Shown piece after piece: positions 1-6,404 of a stretch of DNA of 8,751 nt. A program made the position numbers and the translations under genes. The DNA is from Syntrophobacterales bacterium (GTDB taxonomy: Bacteria; Desulfobacterota; Desulfobaccia; Desulfobaccales; 0-14-0-80-60-11): assembly GCA_020052215.1 (NCBI GenBank), contig JAGVPN010000343.1, positions 1 to 8,751 on the forward strand. Reading direction: 5' to 3'. The notes below the pieces were generated by a model that saw only the letters and a list, made by a program, of their open reading frames with translations, had not been told where the DNA came from and ran no database searches. Positions within the stretch are counted from its first letter, which is position 1, and each line of letters starts with the position of its first letter.

Positions 1-1
1 C

Positions 2-1537
2 GCGGTGCGTCCCACCCCGCCGGCGTCTCCGCCGGTGAAGGCGCCATCGAGCCGTCCGGCCAAAGACGTGGTGGTGGACACTCCCTCGTTTAAGGCGGTG
101 TTCACCGAGCTGGGGGGGCGGCTGAAAAGCTTCCAGTTGAAGAAATATAAGGACCGCATACCCTTTGAGTCCATCTATCATTTTAAATTGGGGCCCGTGG
201 CCTTTGAGGTCGATCGCTACCTCAACCCGGCCGCCAACGGACTCAAATCCAAGGACCTGGTGCGGGAGGGCGGCGCCAATGAGTTGCCCCTGACCCTGAG
301 TTGGACCGGGAAAACCCTCAACCTACCGGGACTGGCCCTGTGTGAGGCCTCGGCGTCGGCCCTTACCCTTAAGGCCGGAGACAGGGGCGTCCTGAAATTT
401 ACCTGCGTCAGCCCCGAGGGCCTGACCCTGGTCAAGACGTTCACGTTCAAGGGCGACAGTTACGGCTTTGACCTGGCGGTCCAGGTGACCAATAATACCG
501 GCCAGCCCTTGGATGGCCAACTCAACCTGGACTTGAGCGAGAATTTTGCCGGGGAAGAGGCTGATCGCTTTCATTTCCTCGGGTTCAACGGCTCCATCAA
601 TAATAAGCGCGAAGACATCAAGAGCGGCGATCTCAAAGAACTCAAGACGTTTACCGGCAAGGTGGAGTGGGCCGGGTTGGACGAAGGCTACTTCATGACC
701 GCCATCATCCCCGAGTCCGCCAAGTCCTGGGTCACCTTGAGCGAACCGCCGAAAACCCCCATGGTGGCCAGCGTCAGGACCCCCGTCGAGGCCCTGGCCC
801 CGGGGCAGGCGGCCCAGTTTTCCTACGTCCTGTATTTCGGCCCGAAAAACCTGGACGATCTCAAGCCCCTGGGGCTGAGCCGGGCGGTCAACTTCGGTTG
901 GTTTGACTTCCTGGGAAAACCGCTCCTGCAATTCTTGAGTTGGCTGGAACGCTACTCCTTCAACTACGGCTGGGCCATTGTCATCCTGACCATCCTGCTG
1001 AGGATCGTCTTCTGGTATCCCAACCACAAGAGCTACAAGTCCATGAAGGACATGGCGAAACTCCAGCCCAAGGTGGCCAAGCTCCGGGAGAAATACAAAG
1101 ACGACAAAGAGACCATGAACAAGGAACTCATGGCTCTGTATCGCACCTTCAAGGTCAATCCCATGGCCGGGTGCCTGCCCATGGTGATGCAACTGCCGGT
1201 GTTCATCGCCCTGTACAACGTGCTGGGGTATGCCATCGAACTGCGCCATGCCTCTTTTATCCCCACCCTGCCGTTTACCAACATCGTCTGGCTGGCCGAC
1301 CTGTCCGCCAAGGACCCCCTGCTCATCACCCCACTGCTCATGGGGGCCACCATGTTCCTCCAGCAAAAAATGACGCCGTCCACCGGCGACCCCACCCAAG
1401 CCAAGATGATGATGTTTTTGCCCTTGATTTTTACGTTTATGTTCCTGAACTTCGCCTCCGGCCTGGTAGTCTATTGGCTGGTGAACAATGTTCTGTCAAT
1501 CGCCCAGCAGCACTATACCAATAAGTACCTTACGTAG
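2..1537 (+). CDS. yidC: YidC membrane protein insertase, 5' end missing
   Basis: YidC/Oxa1-family insertase, which places proteins into the inner membrane alone or with SecYEG. The reading frame is open to the left edge of the window. The first possible start seen is GTG at 5, but it lies in a Pro-rich linker, so the N-terminal membrane anchor and true start are upstream. Counting from that GTG, residues about 21-290 are the periplasmic beta-sandwich domain found in Gram-negative YidC. Residues about 320-505 are the conserved membrane core, with hydrophobic segments near 322-338, 390-410, 440-452 and 468-500. R333 (in LLRIVF) matches the conserved Arg of the hydrophilic groove, and the cytoplasmic hairpin with LQPKVAKLREKYKDD follows. 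The visible 510 residues plus a missing anchor fit the usual 540-560. The stop TAG lies 18 nt before jag, suggesting one operon. The family call is certain; only the 5' end is open. Confidence 0.97.
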   Translation, partial: AVRPTPPASPPVKAPSSRPAKDVVVDTPSFKAVFTELGGRLKSFQLKKYKDRIPFESIYHFKLGPVAFEVDRYLNPAANGLKSKDLVREGGANELPLTLSWTGKTLNLPGLALCEASASALTLKAGDRGVLKFTCVSPEGLTLVKTFTFKGDSYGFDLAVQVTNNTGQPLDGQLNLDLSENFAGEEADRFHFLGFNGSINNKREDIKSGDLKELKTFTGKVEWAGLDEGYFMTAIIPESAKSWVTLSEPPKTPMVASVRTPVEALAPGQAAQFSYVLYFGPKNLDDLKPLGLSRAVNFGWFDFLGKPLLQFLSWLERYSFNYGWAIVILTILLRIVFWYPNHKSYKSMKDMAKLQPKVAKLREKYKDDKETMNKELMALYRTFKVNPMAGCLPMVMQLPVFIALYNVLGYAIELRHASFIPTLPFTNIVWLADLSAKDPLLITPLLMGATMFLQQKMTPSTGDPTQAKMMMFLPLIFTFMFLNFASGLVVYWLVNNVLSIAQQHYTNKYLT

Positions 1538-1542
1538 GTCTC

Positions 1543-1550
1543 AGGGGAAG
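1543..1550 (+). promoter_or_regulatory. Ribosome binding site of jag
   Basis: AGGGGAAG lies 5 nt before the ATG at 1556. A TTG at 1553 is in frame directly before the ATG, but it would sit only 2 nt from this purine run. The spacing favours ATG 1556. Confidence 0.7.
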
Positions 1551-1555
1551 TATTG

Positions 1556-2221
1556 ATGGAATTTCTGGAGTTTGAAGGCAAAACCACCGAAGAGGCCATT
1601 GAAAGCGCCTGCGCCCATTTCCAGGTTCCTTCGGAGGAGTTGGAGATAGAGATTGTGTCGGTGGGCTCTCCCGGAATTTTCGGCCTGGGAGGTCGAAAAG
1701 CCAGGATTCGCGCCGCGCTGCCTAAAGAGCCGGAGGATGATCTGCTGTCCCTGGCCCGGGAAATCCTGGAGCAGGTCCTGGCGAAGATGCAAGAGCCGGC
1801 CACGGTAACCGCTAATCAGGAAGAAGACCGGATCAACCTGCTCATTGCCACCGAAGACGCCGGTCTGCTCATCGGCAAACAAGGCCAGACCCTGGACGCC
1901 CTGCAATATCTCGTTACCAAGATGCTGGCGAAGCAGACCCGGGGGAAGGTCAGGGTCGCCATAGACGTGGAAGCCTACCGGGCCCGCCACAATGAGGCCT
2001 TAGCCCTGCTGGCCCAAAAGTACGGCGAGAAGGTCAGACGCAGCGGTAAGTCCGTCACCCTGAATCCCATGAACCCCTATGATCGCCGCATCGTGCACAT
2101 GGCCCTCCAGGGTGACAAGGATTTGAAGACCATCAGCCGGGGCGAAGGCCTCTATAAAAAGGTGGTCATTTCACCGGCCAAAAAGAAGGAAAGCCGGGGG
2201 GATGCCGCCGGCCCGGCATGA
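1556..2221 (+). CDS. jag: Jag/KhpB (EloR-type) RNA-binding protein
   Basis: A 221-residue RNA-binding protein with the three-part Jag layout. The Jag-N domain covers residues 1-50 (EFEGKTTEEAI and the GSPGIFGLGGRKARI signature). An acidic/helical linker runs about 56-85. The KH domain is about 88-140, with its GXXG-type loop in LLIGKQGQTLDALQ (about 104-117). The C-terminal R3H domain is about 145-207, with R177 and H181 in YDRRIVHMAL. In Gram-positives the family (KhpB/EloR) acts with KhpA on cell elongation and sRNA/mRNA binding; in Gram-negatives the role is less clear. The place directly after yidC and before mnmE is the usual one. The ATG was chosen over the adjacent TTG from ribosome-site spacing. 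The stop overlaps the mnmE start (ATGA at 2218-2221), so translation of the two is probably coupled. The Lys-rich tail (208-212) fits nucleic-acid binding. Confidence 0.95.
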   Translation: MEFLEFEGKTTEEAIESACAHFQVPSEELEIEIVSVGSPGIFGLGGRKARIRAALPKEPEDDLLSLAREILEQVLAKMQEPATVTANQEEDRINLLIATEDAGLLIGKQGQTLDALQYLVTKMLAKQTRGKVRVAIDVEAYRARHNEALALLAQKYGEKVRRSGKSVTLNPMNPYDRRIVHMALQGDKDLKTISRGEGLYKKVVISPAKKKESRGDAAGPA

Positions 2222-3600
2222 CTTCTCATGATGCGGCTGATACCATTGCGGCTATCAGCACCCCTCTGGGTGAGGCGGGGATCGGCATCGTCCGGCTGAG
2301 CGGCCCGATAGCCTGGGCCATCGCCCACCGCTTCTTTCGCCCCCATCGTTCCCGACCCGCCTGGCAGTCCCACCGGCTCTATCTGGGCCACATCGTCGAC
2401 CTTCAGGGTGAAATCATCGATGAGGTCATGGTCAGCTTTATGCGGGCGCCTTACACCTATACCCGGGAAGACGTGGTGGAAATCAACTGCCATTCGGGCT
2501 ATGGGGTCTTGCGGCGCATCCTGGACCTGGCCCTGGCCGCGGGGGCGCGCCTGGCCCGCCCGGGGGAGTTCACCCTGCGGGCGTTTCTTGCCGGACGCCT
2601 GGATTTGACCCAGGCGGAAGCCGTTCTGGAGGTCATCCGGGCCCGGACCGAAACTCACCTCCAGGTGGCGGCGGCGCACCTGCAAGGCGGCCTGGGGCGA
2701 AGGCTGACCCGGGTGCGGCAAGCCCTCCTGGACCTCCTGGCCCGGGTGGAGGCCGCCCTGGATTTTCCGGAAGAAACCGGGGAGTTGCCCCCCGCCTCGG
2801 TCCAGGAGGGTCTCGACCTGCAGCTCAGGTCCCTTAAGACTCTGGCCGACAGCTATGAAGCCGGGCGGCTACTACGAGAGGGGCTGCTGGTGGTCATCGC
2901 CGGGCGTCCCAACGTGGGCAAATCCAGCCTGTTAAACCGCCTCCTGGACATGGAGCGGGCCATTGTCACCGAGATCCCCGGTACCACCCGGGACCTGGTG
3001 GAGGAGTCCATTACCCTTAAGGGGGTGGTGGTGCGTTTCAGCGATACCGCCGGCCTGCGCCCGGCCCAGGACCGGGTGGAGGAGTTGGGCATCGCCCGGA
3101 CCCGGGAGAGGCTGGGGCAGGCGGACCTGGTCCTCTATCTGGTGGACGGCAGCGCCCCTGGTGCGCCTGAAGATGGGGCGGCCCTGGCGGAACTGGCCGG
3201 GCAACCGGGGCTGCTGGTGATCAACAAGATCGACCTGGCCCCAAGCCTAACCGACGCTGAACTGTCGCCATACACCGGCTGGCCCCTGACAAAAATCTCC
3301 GCCAAGACCGGCCAGGGCATTGAGGCCTTGAAAGAGGAAATCGTGGCCCAGACCCTGGGCGGCGGCCTCAAGGTGGCCGGCGAGGTCATCACCCAGGCCC
3401 GGCACCACCAGCATCTCGGGCAATGCCTGACTTATCTGAACCAATCCCGTGAGTTGCTGGCCGCTGATGAAAATCCCCCCTGGGAACTGGTGGCCCTGGA
3501 ACTGGGGTCCGCCATCCGGGAACTGGGAGAAATCACCGGGGAGGAAGTGGGAGAGGCCATCCTGGACCGCATCTTCGGCCAGTTCTGTTTGGGGAAATGA
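2218..3600 (+). CDS. mnmE: MnmE (TrmE) tRNA modification GTPase
   Basis: MnmE works with MnmG to put carboxymethylaminomethyl (or aminomethyl) groups on the wobble uridine C5 of certain tRNAs, using 5,10-methylene-tetrahydrofolate. Residues 1-120 form the folate-binding N-terminal domain (start DTIAAISTPLGEAGIGIVRLSG). A helical domain follows, with an inserted Ras-like G domain about 222-380. Its motifs are complete: G1 GRPNVGKSS (229-237), G2 in IPGTTRD (253-259), G3 DTAGLR (276-281), G4 NKID (336-339) and G5 SAK (361-363). The C-terminus FCLGK (456-460) is a variant of the FCIGK tail, keeping the Cys (C457) needed for modification. At 460 residues it is normal length. It has no strong ribosome site of its own and starts inside the jag stop codon, so it is probably translated by coupling. 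Its partner mnmG is not the next gene. Confidence 0.97.
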   Translation: MTSHDAADTIAAISTPLGEAGIGIVRLSGPIAWAIAHRFFRPHRSRPAWQSHRLYLGHIVDLQGEIIDEVMVSFMRAPYTYTREDVVEINCHSGYGVLRRILDLALAAGARLARPGEFTLRAFLAGRLDLTQAEAVLEVIRARTETHLQVAAAHLQGGLGRRLTRVRQALLDLLARVEAALDFPEETGELPPASVQEGLDLQLRSLKTLADSYEAGRLLREGLLVVIAGRPNVGKSSLLNRLLDMERAIVTEIPGTTRDLVEESITLKGVVVRFSDTAGLRPAQDRVEELGIARTRERLGQADLVLYLVDGSAPGAPEDGAALAELAGQPGLLVINKIDLAPSLTDAELSPYTGWPLTKISAKTGQGIEALKEEIVAQTLGGGLKVAGEVITQARHHQHLGQCLTYLNQSRELLAADENPPWELVALELGSAIRELGEITGEEVGEAILDRIFGQFCLGK

Positions 3601-3607
3601 ATTGACG

Positions 3608-3628
3608 AGCCCAAGCAGAGCTTGGGCT
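3608..3628. repeat. Inverted repeat 1 (AGCCCAAGC stem)
   Basis: Perfect 9-bp arms AGCCCAAGC (3608-3616) and GCTTGGGCT (3620-3628) with a 3-nt loop AGA, only 7 nt after the mnmE stop. It shares the core CCCAAGC/GCTTGGG with the next inverted repeat, so the two are probably related copies. On the + strand it is followed by A residues rather than T, so it is not a standard terminator for mnmE. Confidence 0.75.
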
Positions 3629-3637
3629 AAAAAATTG

Positions 3638-3663
3638 CGTTCCCAAGCAGGAGCTTGGGAACG
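3638..3663. repeat. Inverted repeat 2 (CGTTCCCAAGC stem)
   Basis: Perfect 11-bp arms CGTTCCCAAGC (3638-3648) and GCTTGGGAACG (3653-3663) with loop AGGA. From memory, a GTTCCCAAGC...GCTTGGGAAC palindrome recurs in intergenic DNA of several bacterial genomes, so this may be a REP-like element. Read on the minus strand, the stem is followed by CAATTTTTT, which resembles a terminator in that direction, but no minus-strand gene lies here. Confidence 0.8.
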
Positions 3664-3681
3664 AGGGTAAAAAATTTGGTG

Positions 3682-3702
3682 GCACAGGCGTCTCGCCTGT
3701 GC
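3682..3702. repeat. Inverted repeat 3 (GCACAGGCG stem)
   Basis: Perfect 9-bp arms GCACAGGCG (3682-3690) and CGCCTGTGC (3694-3702) around loop TCT. The sequence differs from repeats 1 and 2, so it belongs to another palindrome family. No T-run follows. Confidence 0.75.
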
Positions 3703-3710
3703 ATGATGAA

Positions 3711-3752
3711 GGTGCGCCGTGCGCACCCTGCTTTCGTAGCGTCTTACGCACC
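3711..3752. repeat. Inverted repeat 4 with alternative pairing (GGTGCGC)
   Basis: Arms GGTGCGC (3711-3717) and GCGCACC (3721-3727) with loop CGT. A further CGCACC at 3747-3752 could pair instead with GGTGCG at 3711-3716. Inside that larger span GCGT (3739-3742) and ACGC (3746-3749) form a small hairpin. Two mutually exclusive folds are therefore possible. This may be one palindromic element or two overlapping ones. Confidence 0.6.
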
Positions 3753-3769
3753 AATTAATCAGCGAAATC

Positions 3770-3786
3770 GGCGGGCAATGCCCGCC
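3770..3786. repeat. Inverted repeat 5 (GGCGGGC stem)
   Basis: Arms GGCGGGC (3770-3776) and GCCCGCC (3780-3786) with loop AAT. All pairs in the 7-bp stem are G-C. It is followed by CTAC and not by a T-run. Confidence 0.7.
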
Positions 3787-3792
3787 CTACAC

Positions 3793-3812
3793 AGCGGGCA
3801 CGGAGGCCCGCT
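3793..3812. repeat. Inverted repeat 6 (AGCGGGC stem)
   Basis: Arms AGCGGGC (3793-3799) and GCCCGCT (3806-3812) with a 6-nt loop ACGGAG, only 6 nt after repeat 5. The GCGGGC core resembles that of repeat 5. It is the last of the six inverted repeats in the mnmE-rsmG spacer. The remaining stretch up to the rsmG ribosome site (about 3813-3922) shows nothing I can name. Confidence 0.6.
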
Positions 3813-3922
3813 CCACCGCCCTTTTCATTCTTGATGGGTGCGTCGCAGGCACATGTCCAACTGCCTGGCAACGAGGGGAAAGACGTCCCCCGGCCCGCCT
3901 CTCAACCAAACCGGTTCTGCTT

Positions 3923-3931
3923 GAGGAAGGG
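3923..3931 (+). promoter_or_regulatory. Ribosome binding site that fixes the rsmG start
   Basis: GAGGAAGGG, with its AGGA core 8 nt before ATG 3936. It supports that ATG over the in-frame TTG 3831 and ATG 3834 about 100 nt upstream. Confidence 0.65.
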
Positions 3932-3935
3932 TATT

Positions 3936-4610
3936 ATGGTGCACAAAACCGCGGAACCAGACCCCCTGGCCCTCCTGACCGAAGGCGCCGCCACCCTGGG
4001 CCTGGAACTGGACCCCGCCACCCTGGGGCATTTGCAGACCTACCTGGAAGAGCTCAAGCTCTGGAACGCCAAGATCAATTTAACCGGGCTGAAGACCGAC
4101 CGGGATATCGTTATCAAGCACTTCCTGGACTCCCTGGCGGTGCTGCCGTTTCTGGACGGCGCCGCCTCCCTGATGGACCTGGGCAGCGGCGCCGGTTTCC
4201 CCGGGCTGGTGCTGAAGCTGGCCCGCCCCAACCTGGCCCTTACCCTGGTGGAGGCCCGCCAGAAAAAAGCCGCGTTTCTGGAATACCTGGCCTCGCGTTT
4301 CCGGTTGAGCGGGGTGGAGGTGGTCCAGACCCATCTGACCCCCTCCCTGGCCCGGCGTAGGGAGCCGAAGGTCGCCGCGGTGGTCTCCCGGGCGGCCTTA
4401 ACCCTCCCCCGCCTGCTGGAGTTGGCCGCGCCGCTCTTGGCCCCGGGAGGCGTGGTGCTGGCCCTCAAGGGCGTAAACCTGACCCTGGGCGAACTGGAAA
4501 CGGCGGGGTCTGCCGGTCAGCTGGTGGGTCTGGGTCCCCTGGAAAAACATAAATACTATCTCCCCATCAGCGGCGAGCCCCGGCTCCTGGTCATGGCCCG
4601 GAAGCTGTAA
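3936..4610 (+). CDS. rsmG: RsmG (GidB) 16S rRNA m7G methyltransferase
   Basis: RsmG methylates N7 of a guanine in the 530 loop of 16S rRNA (G527 in E. coli) using S-adenosylmethionine. From ATG 3936 the protein has 224 residues, close to the family norm. N-terminal helices lead to LKLWNAKINLTGLK (40-53) and the conserved HFLDSLAVL (62-70). The SAM-binding motif I is LMDLGSGAGFPG (79-90), the acidic end of the second strand is VEARQKKAAFL (105-115), and VVSRA (149-153) matches the family's later strand. The frame extends 35 codons further upstream, but that part is low in family similarity and lies before a good ribosome site, so I start at 3936. The spacer before it is full of palindromes, so rsmG may be transcribed separately from mnmE. 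Loss of this methyltransferase gives low-level streptomycin resistance in several bacteria (known of the family). Confidence 0.95.
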   Translation: MVHKTAEPDPLALLTEGAATLGLELDPATLGHLQTYLEELKLWNAKINLTGLKTDRDIVIKHFLDSLAVLPFLDGAASLMDLGSGAGFPGLVLKLARPNLALTLVEARQKKAAFLEYLASRFRLSGVEVVQTHLTPSLARRREPKVAAVVSRAALTLPRLLELAAPLLAPGGVVLALKGVNLTLGELETAGSAGQLVGLGPLEKHKYYLPISGEPRLLVMARKL

Positions 4611-4772
4611 ACCAGGTCTGCCGGGATGCGAAAAAAAATTATCTTGCTTTCCCCGGGGTGACTTTATACCCTGAGATTAGCCAGGCCCACCCGAAAATGA
4701 CGCTCATCTTATCGGCGCCCCTGTCTTAGGGAGAAGAGGTTACGTTCGGCGGTGTCGTCTGGCGGGGTCTTG

Positions 4773-4814
4773 GCTGATTGCTGAAAGCTGCTTGCTGACC
4801 GCCAACTGCTGAGT
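4773..4814 (+). repeat. Six-unit heptamer tandem array (GCTGANN)
   Basis: Six consecutive 7-nt units with no gap: GCTGATT, GCTGAAA, GCTGCTT, GCTGACC, GCCAACT and GCTGAGT. Five keep GCTG and one is degenerate. The array ends 1 nt before the GGAAG ribosome site (4816-4820) of the MBOAT gene. The rest of the 4611-4823 spacer has an A-run (4631-4638), a CCCCGGGG palindrome (4651-4658) and no clear terminator. Confidence 0.75.
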
Positions 4815-4823
4815 CGGAAGCTT

Positions 4824-6404
4824 ATGTCTTTCATTTCCTGGCAATATTTCATTTTTCTTCCCGTCATCATCATCTCCTACTGGCTTCTGCCGGCAAGACG
4901 GCGGTTACTGTTGTTGTTGGCGGGCAGCTATTTCTTCTACGGCTGTTGGGACGTCAGATTCCTGGCCCTGGTGCTGGCCACCACGGTCATCGACTACAAT
5001 TGCGGCCTGGCCATCGCCGGTCAGAAAAAAGGCCCCTGGCAGGTCCTGGGTCTGGCCCTCCTGCCGGCGGCCTGGTGCCTGGGATGTTATGTCTGGCTGC
5101 CCGCGTCCGGCATCTCCAAACCCCTCTTGCTGGTCAGCGCCGGCATGGGCCTGGCGTTTTTCGTCGGCCATGAAGCCATCGGGCTCCTGGCCCGGGACCG
5201 GCGCCCCAAATATTACCTGATCTTGAGCGTGGTCTTTTGCCTGGCCATTTTGGGATTCTTCAAATACTTCAACTTTTTTATCGGTTCATTCAAGTCGCTC
5301 CTGGGAACGGTGGGCTTCAACGCCGAATGGAGTATGCTGACCATCATTCTGCCCGTGGGCATCTCCTTTTACACCTTCCAATCCCTGGGTTACGTCATCG
5401 ATGTTTATCGGGGCCAGAGCCCGGCGTGTTCGGATTTGCTCACCTTCGCCACCTTCGACGCCTTTTTTCCCCAGATGGTGTCAGGGCCCATCGAACGGGG
5501 CAAAAATCTGATCCCGCAGCTGGAAAAAGGGGCCAGCTTACAAGATGCCCATGTCCAGGACGGCCTGCGTCTGATGCTGGTGGGGTTCTTTAAAAAGGTT
5601 TTTGTGGCGGATAACTGCGCCATCCTGGCCAACTATGCCTTTGACCCCAAAACCAGCCTCAACGGTTACTGGGCGGTGATCGGGGTGGTGGCCTTCGCCT
5701 TCCAGATTTACGCCGATTTTTCCGGTTACACCGATATCGCCAGGGGGTCCGCCAAGCTGTTGGGCATCGACCTCATGGAAAATTTCAAGTTCCCCTATTT
5801 TTCCCGGACGCCCTCAGAGTTCTGGGGCAGGTGGCATATTTCGCTGTCCACCTGGTTCCGGGACTACCTGTACATCCCTTTGGGCGGCAATCGCGGCGCC
5901 AGATGGAACACCCTGCGCAATCTGGCCATCGTCATGCTCCTGGCCGGCCTGTGGCACGGCGCCAACTGGGTCTTTGTCCTCTGGGGGGCGTATCACGGCG
6001 CCCTGCTCATTCTCTACCGGGTGCTGCCGCCTTTTAATCGCTTGCCGGCCAAAGACGGGGCCTGGACCTGGCGCGATGCACTGGCGGTGCCTCTGATGCT
6101 GGTCTTCACCCTGGTGGGCTGGGCCATTTTCCGCAGCCCCAGCGTCTCCCATCTGGGGGTCTGGTTCGCGGCCCTGGGCAACTGGGACCCGGCCCTGGGG
6201 CTTGCCTGGCAATCCTCCTTGCTCTGGCTGCTGATCCATATCCTCCCTTTGATCCTGCTCCAGGGCCTGGCCTGGAAATATCGGGATGAAGCCACCCTGG
6301 ATCACGTCCCCTGGATGGCCCGGGGCCTGGTTTACGTTATAATGATCCTGTTGATCGTGTCTTCCGGGGAGCAGGATAAAGAATTTATCTATTTCCAATT
6401 CTGA
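4824..6404 (+). CDS. MBOAT-family membrane O-acyltransferase (AlgI/DltB-like)
   Basis: A 526-residue polytopic inner-membrane protein of the MBOAT superfamily. Such AlgI/DltB/PatA-type proteins pass acyl (often acetyl) groups across the membrane for attachment to exported polymers. The N-terminus has the usual FISWQYFIFLPVI and LLAGSYFFYGCWD (32-43). Family blocks follow: LGFFKYFNFF (143-152), LPVGISFYTFQSLGYVIDVYRG (176-197), FPQMVSGPIERG (215-226), YADFSGYTDIARG (296-308), EFWGRWHISLSTWFRDYLY (332-350, H338) and the catalytic-type LAGLWHGANW (373-382, H378). The end EFIYFQF is typical. Residues about 71-122 carry two extra hydrophobic segments that I do not recall in AlgI. GGAAG (4816-4820) precedes the ATG. 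The stop overlaps the start of the SGNH gene, marking a functional pair. Substrate unknown: no alginate, D-alanine or other polymer gene is present. Confidence 0.93.
   Translation: MSFISWQYFIFLPVIIISYWLLPARRRLLLLLAGSYFFYGCWDVRFLALVLATTVIDYNCGLAIAGQKKGPWQVLGLALLPAAWCLGCYVWLPASGISKPLLLVSAGMGLAFFVGHEAIGLLARDRRPKYYLILSVVFCLAILGFFKYFNFFIGSFKSLLGTVGFNAEWSMLTIILPVGISFYTFQSLGYVIDVYRGQSPACSDLLTFATFDAFFPQMVSGPIERGKNLIPQLEKGASLQDAHVQDGLRLMLVGFFKKVFVADNCAILANYAFDPKTSLNGYWAVIGVVAFAFQIYADFSGYTDIARGSAKLLGIDLMENFKFPYFSRTPSEFWGRWHISLSTWFRDYLYIPLGGNRGARWNTLRNLAIVMLLAGLWHGANWVFVLWGAYHGALLILYRVLPPFNRLPAKDGAWTWRDALAVPLMLVFTLVGWAIFRSPSVSHLGVWFAALGNWDPALGLAWQSSLLWLLIHILPLILLQGLAWKYRDEATLDHVPWMARGLVYVIMILLIVSSGEQDKEFIYFQF

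Noticed and set aside
323..1399. Long open frame (358 codons) on the minus strand across yidC
   Set aside because: It lies fully inside a certain gene, its translation is rich in Gly/Gln/His/Val with no recognisable domain, and such antisense frames are common in GC-rich DNA with strong third-position bias.
3608..3628. Rho-independent terminator of mnmE
   Set aside because: The stem is good but is followed by A residues on the + strand instead of T residues.
3608..3812. CRISPR array in the mnmE-rsmG spacer
   Set aside because: The palindromes differ in sequence and are not regularly spaced direct repeats, so they are not CRISPR repeats.
3831..3935. N-terminal extension of rsmG by 35 codons from TTG 3831 or ATG 3834
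   Set aside because: The extension has no family similarity, no good ribosome site, and directly follows palindromic intergenic DNA; ATG 3936 has GAGGAAGGG at proper spacing.
4644..4670. Possible promoter TTGCTT ... TATACC before the MBOAT gene
   Set aside because: The spacing is only 15 nt and both boxes are imperfect. It is not strong enough to annotate, though the MBOAT gene may well have its own promoter here.
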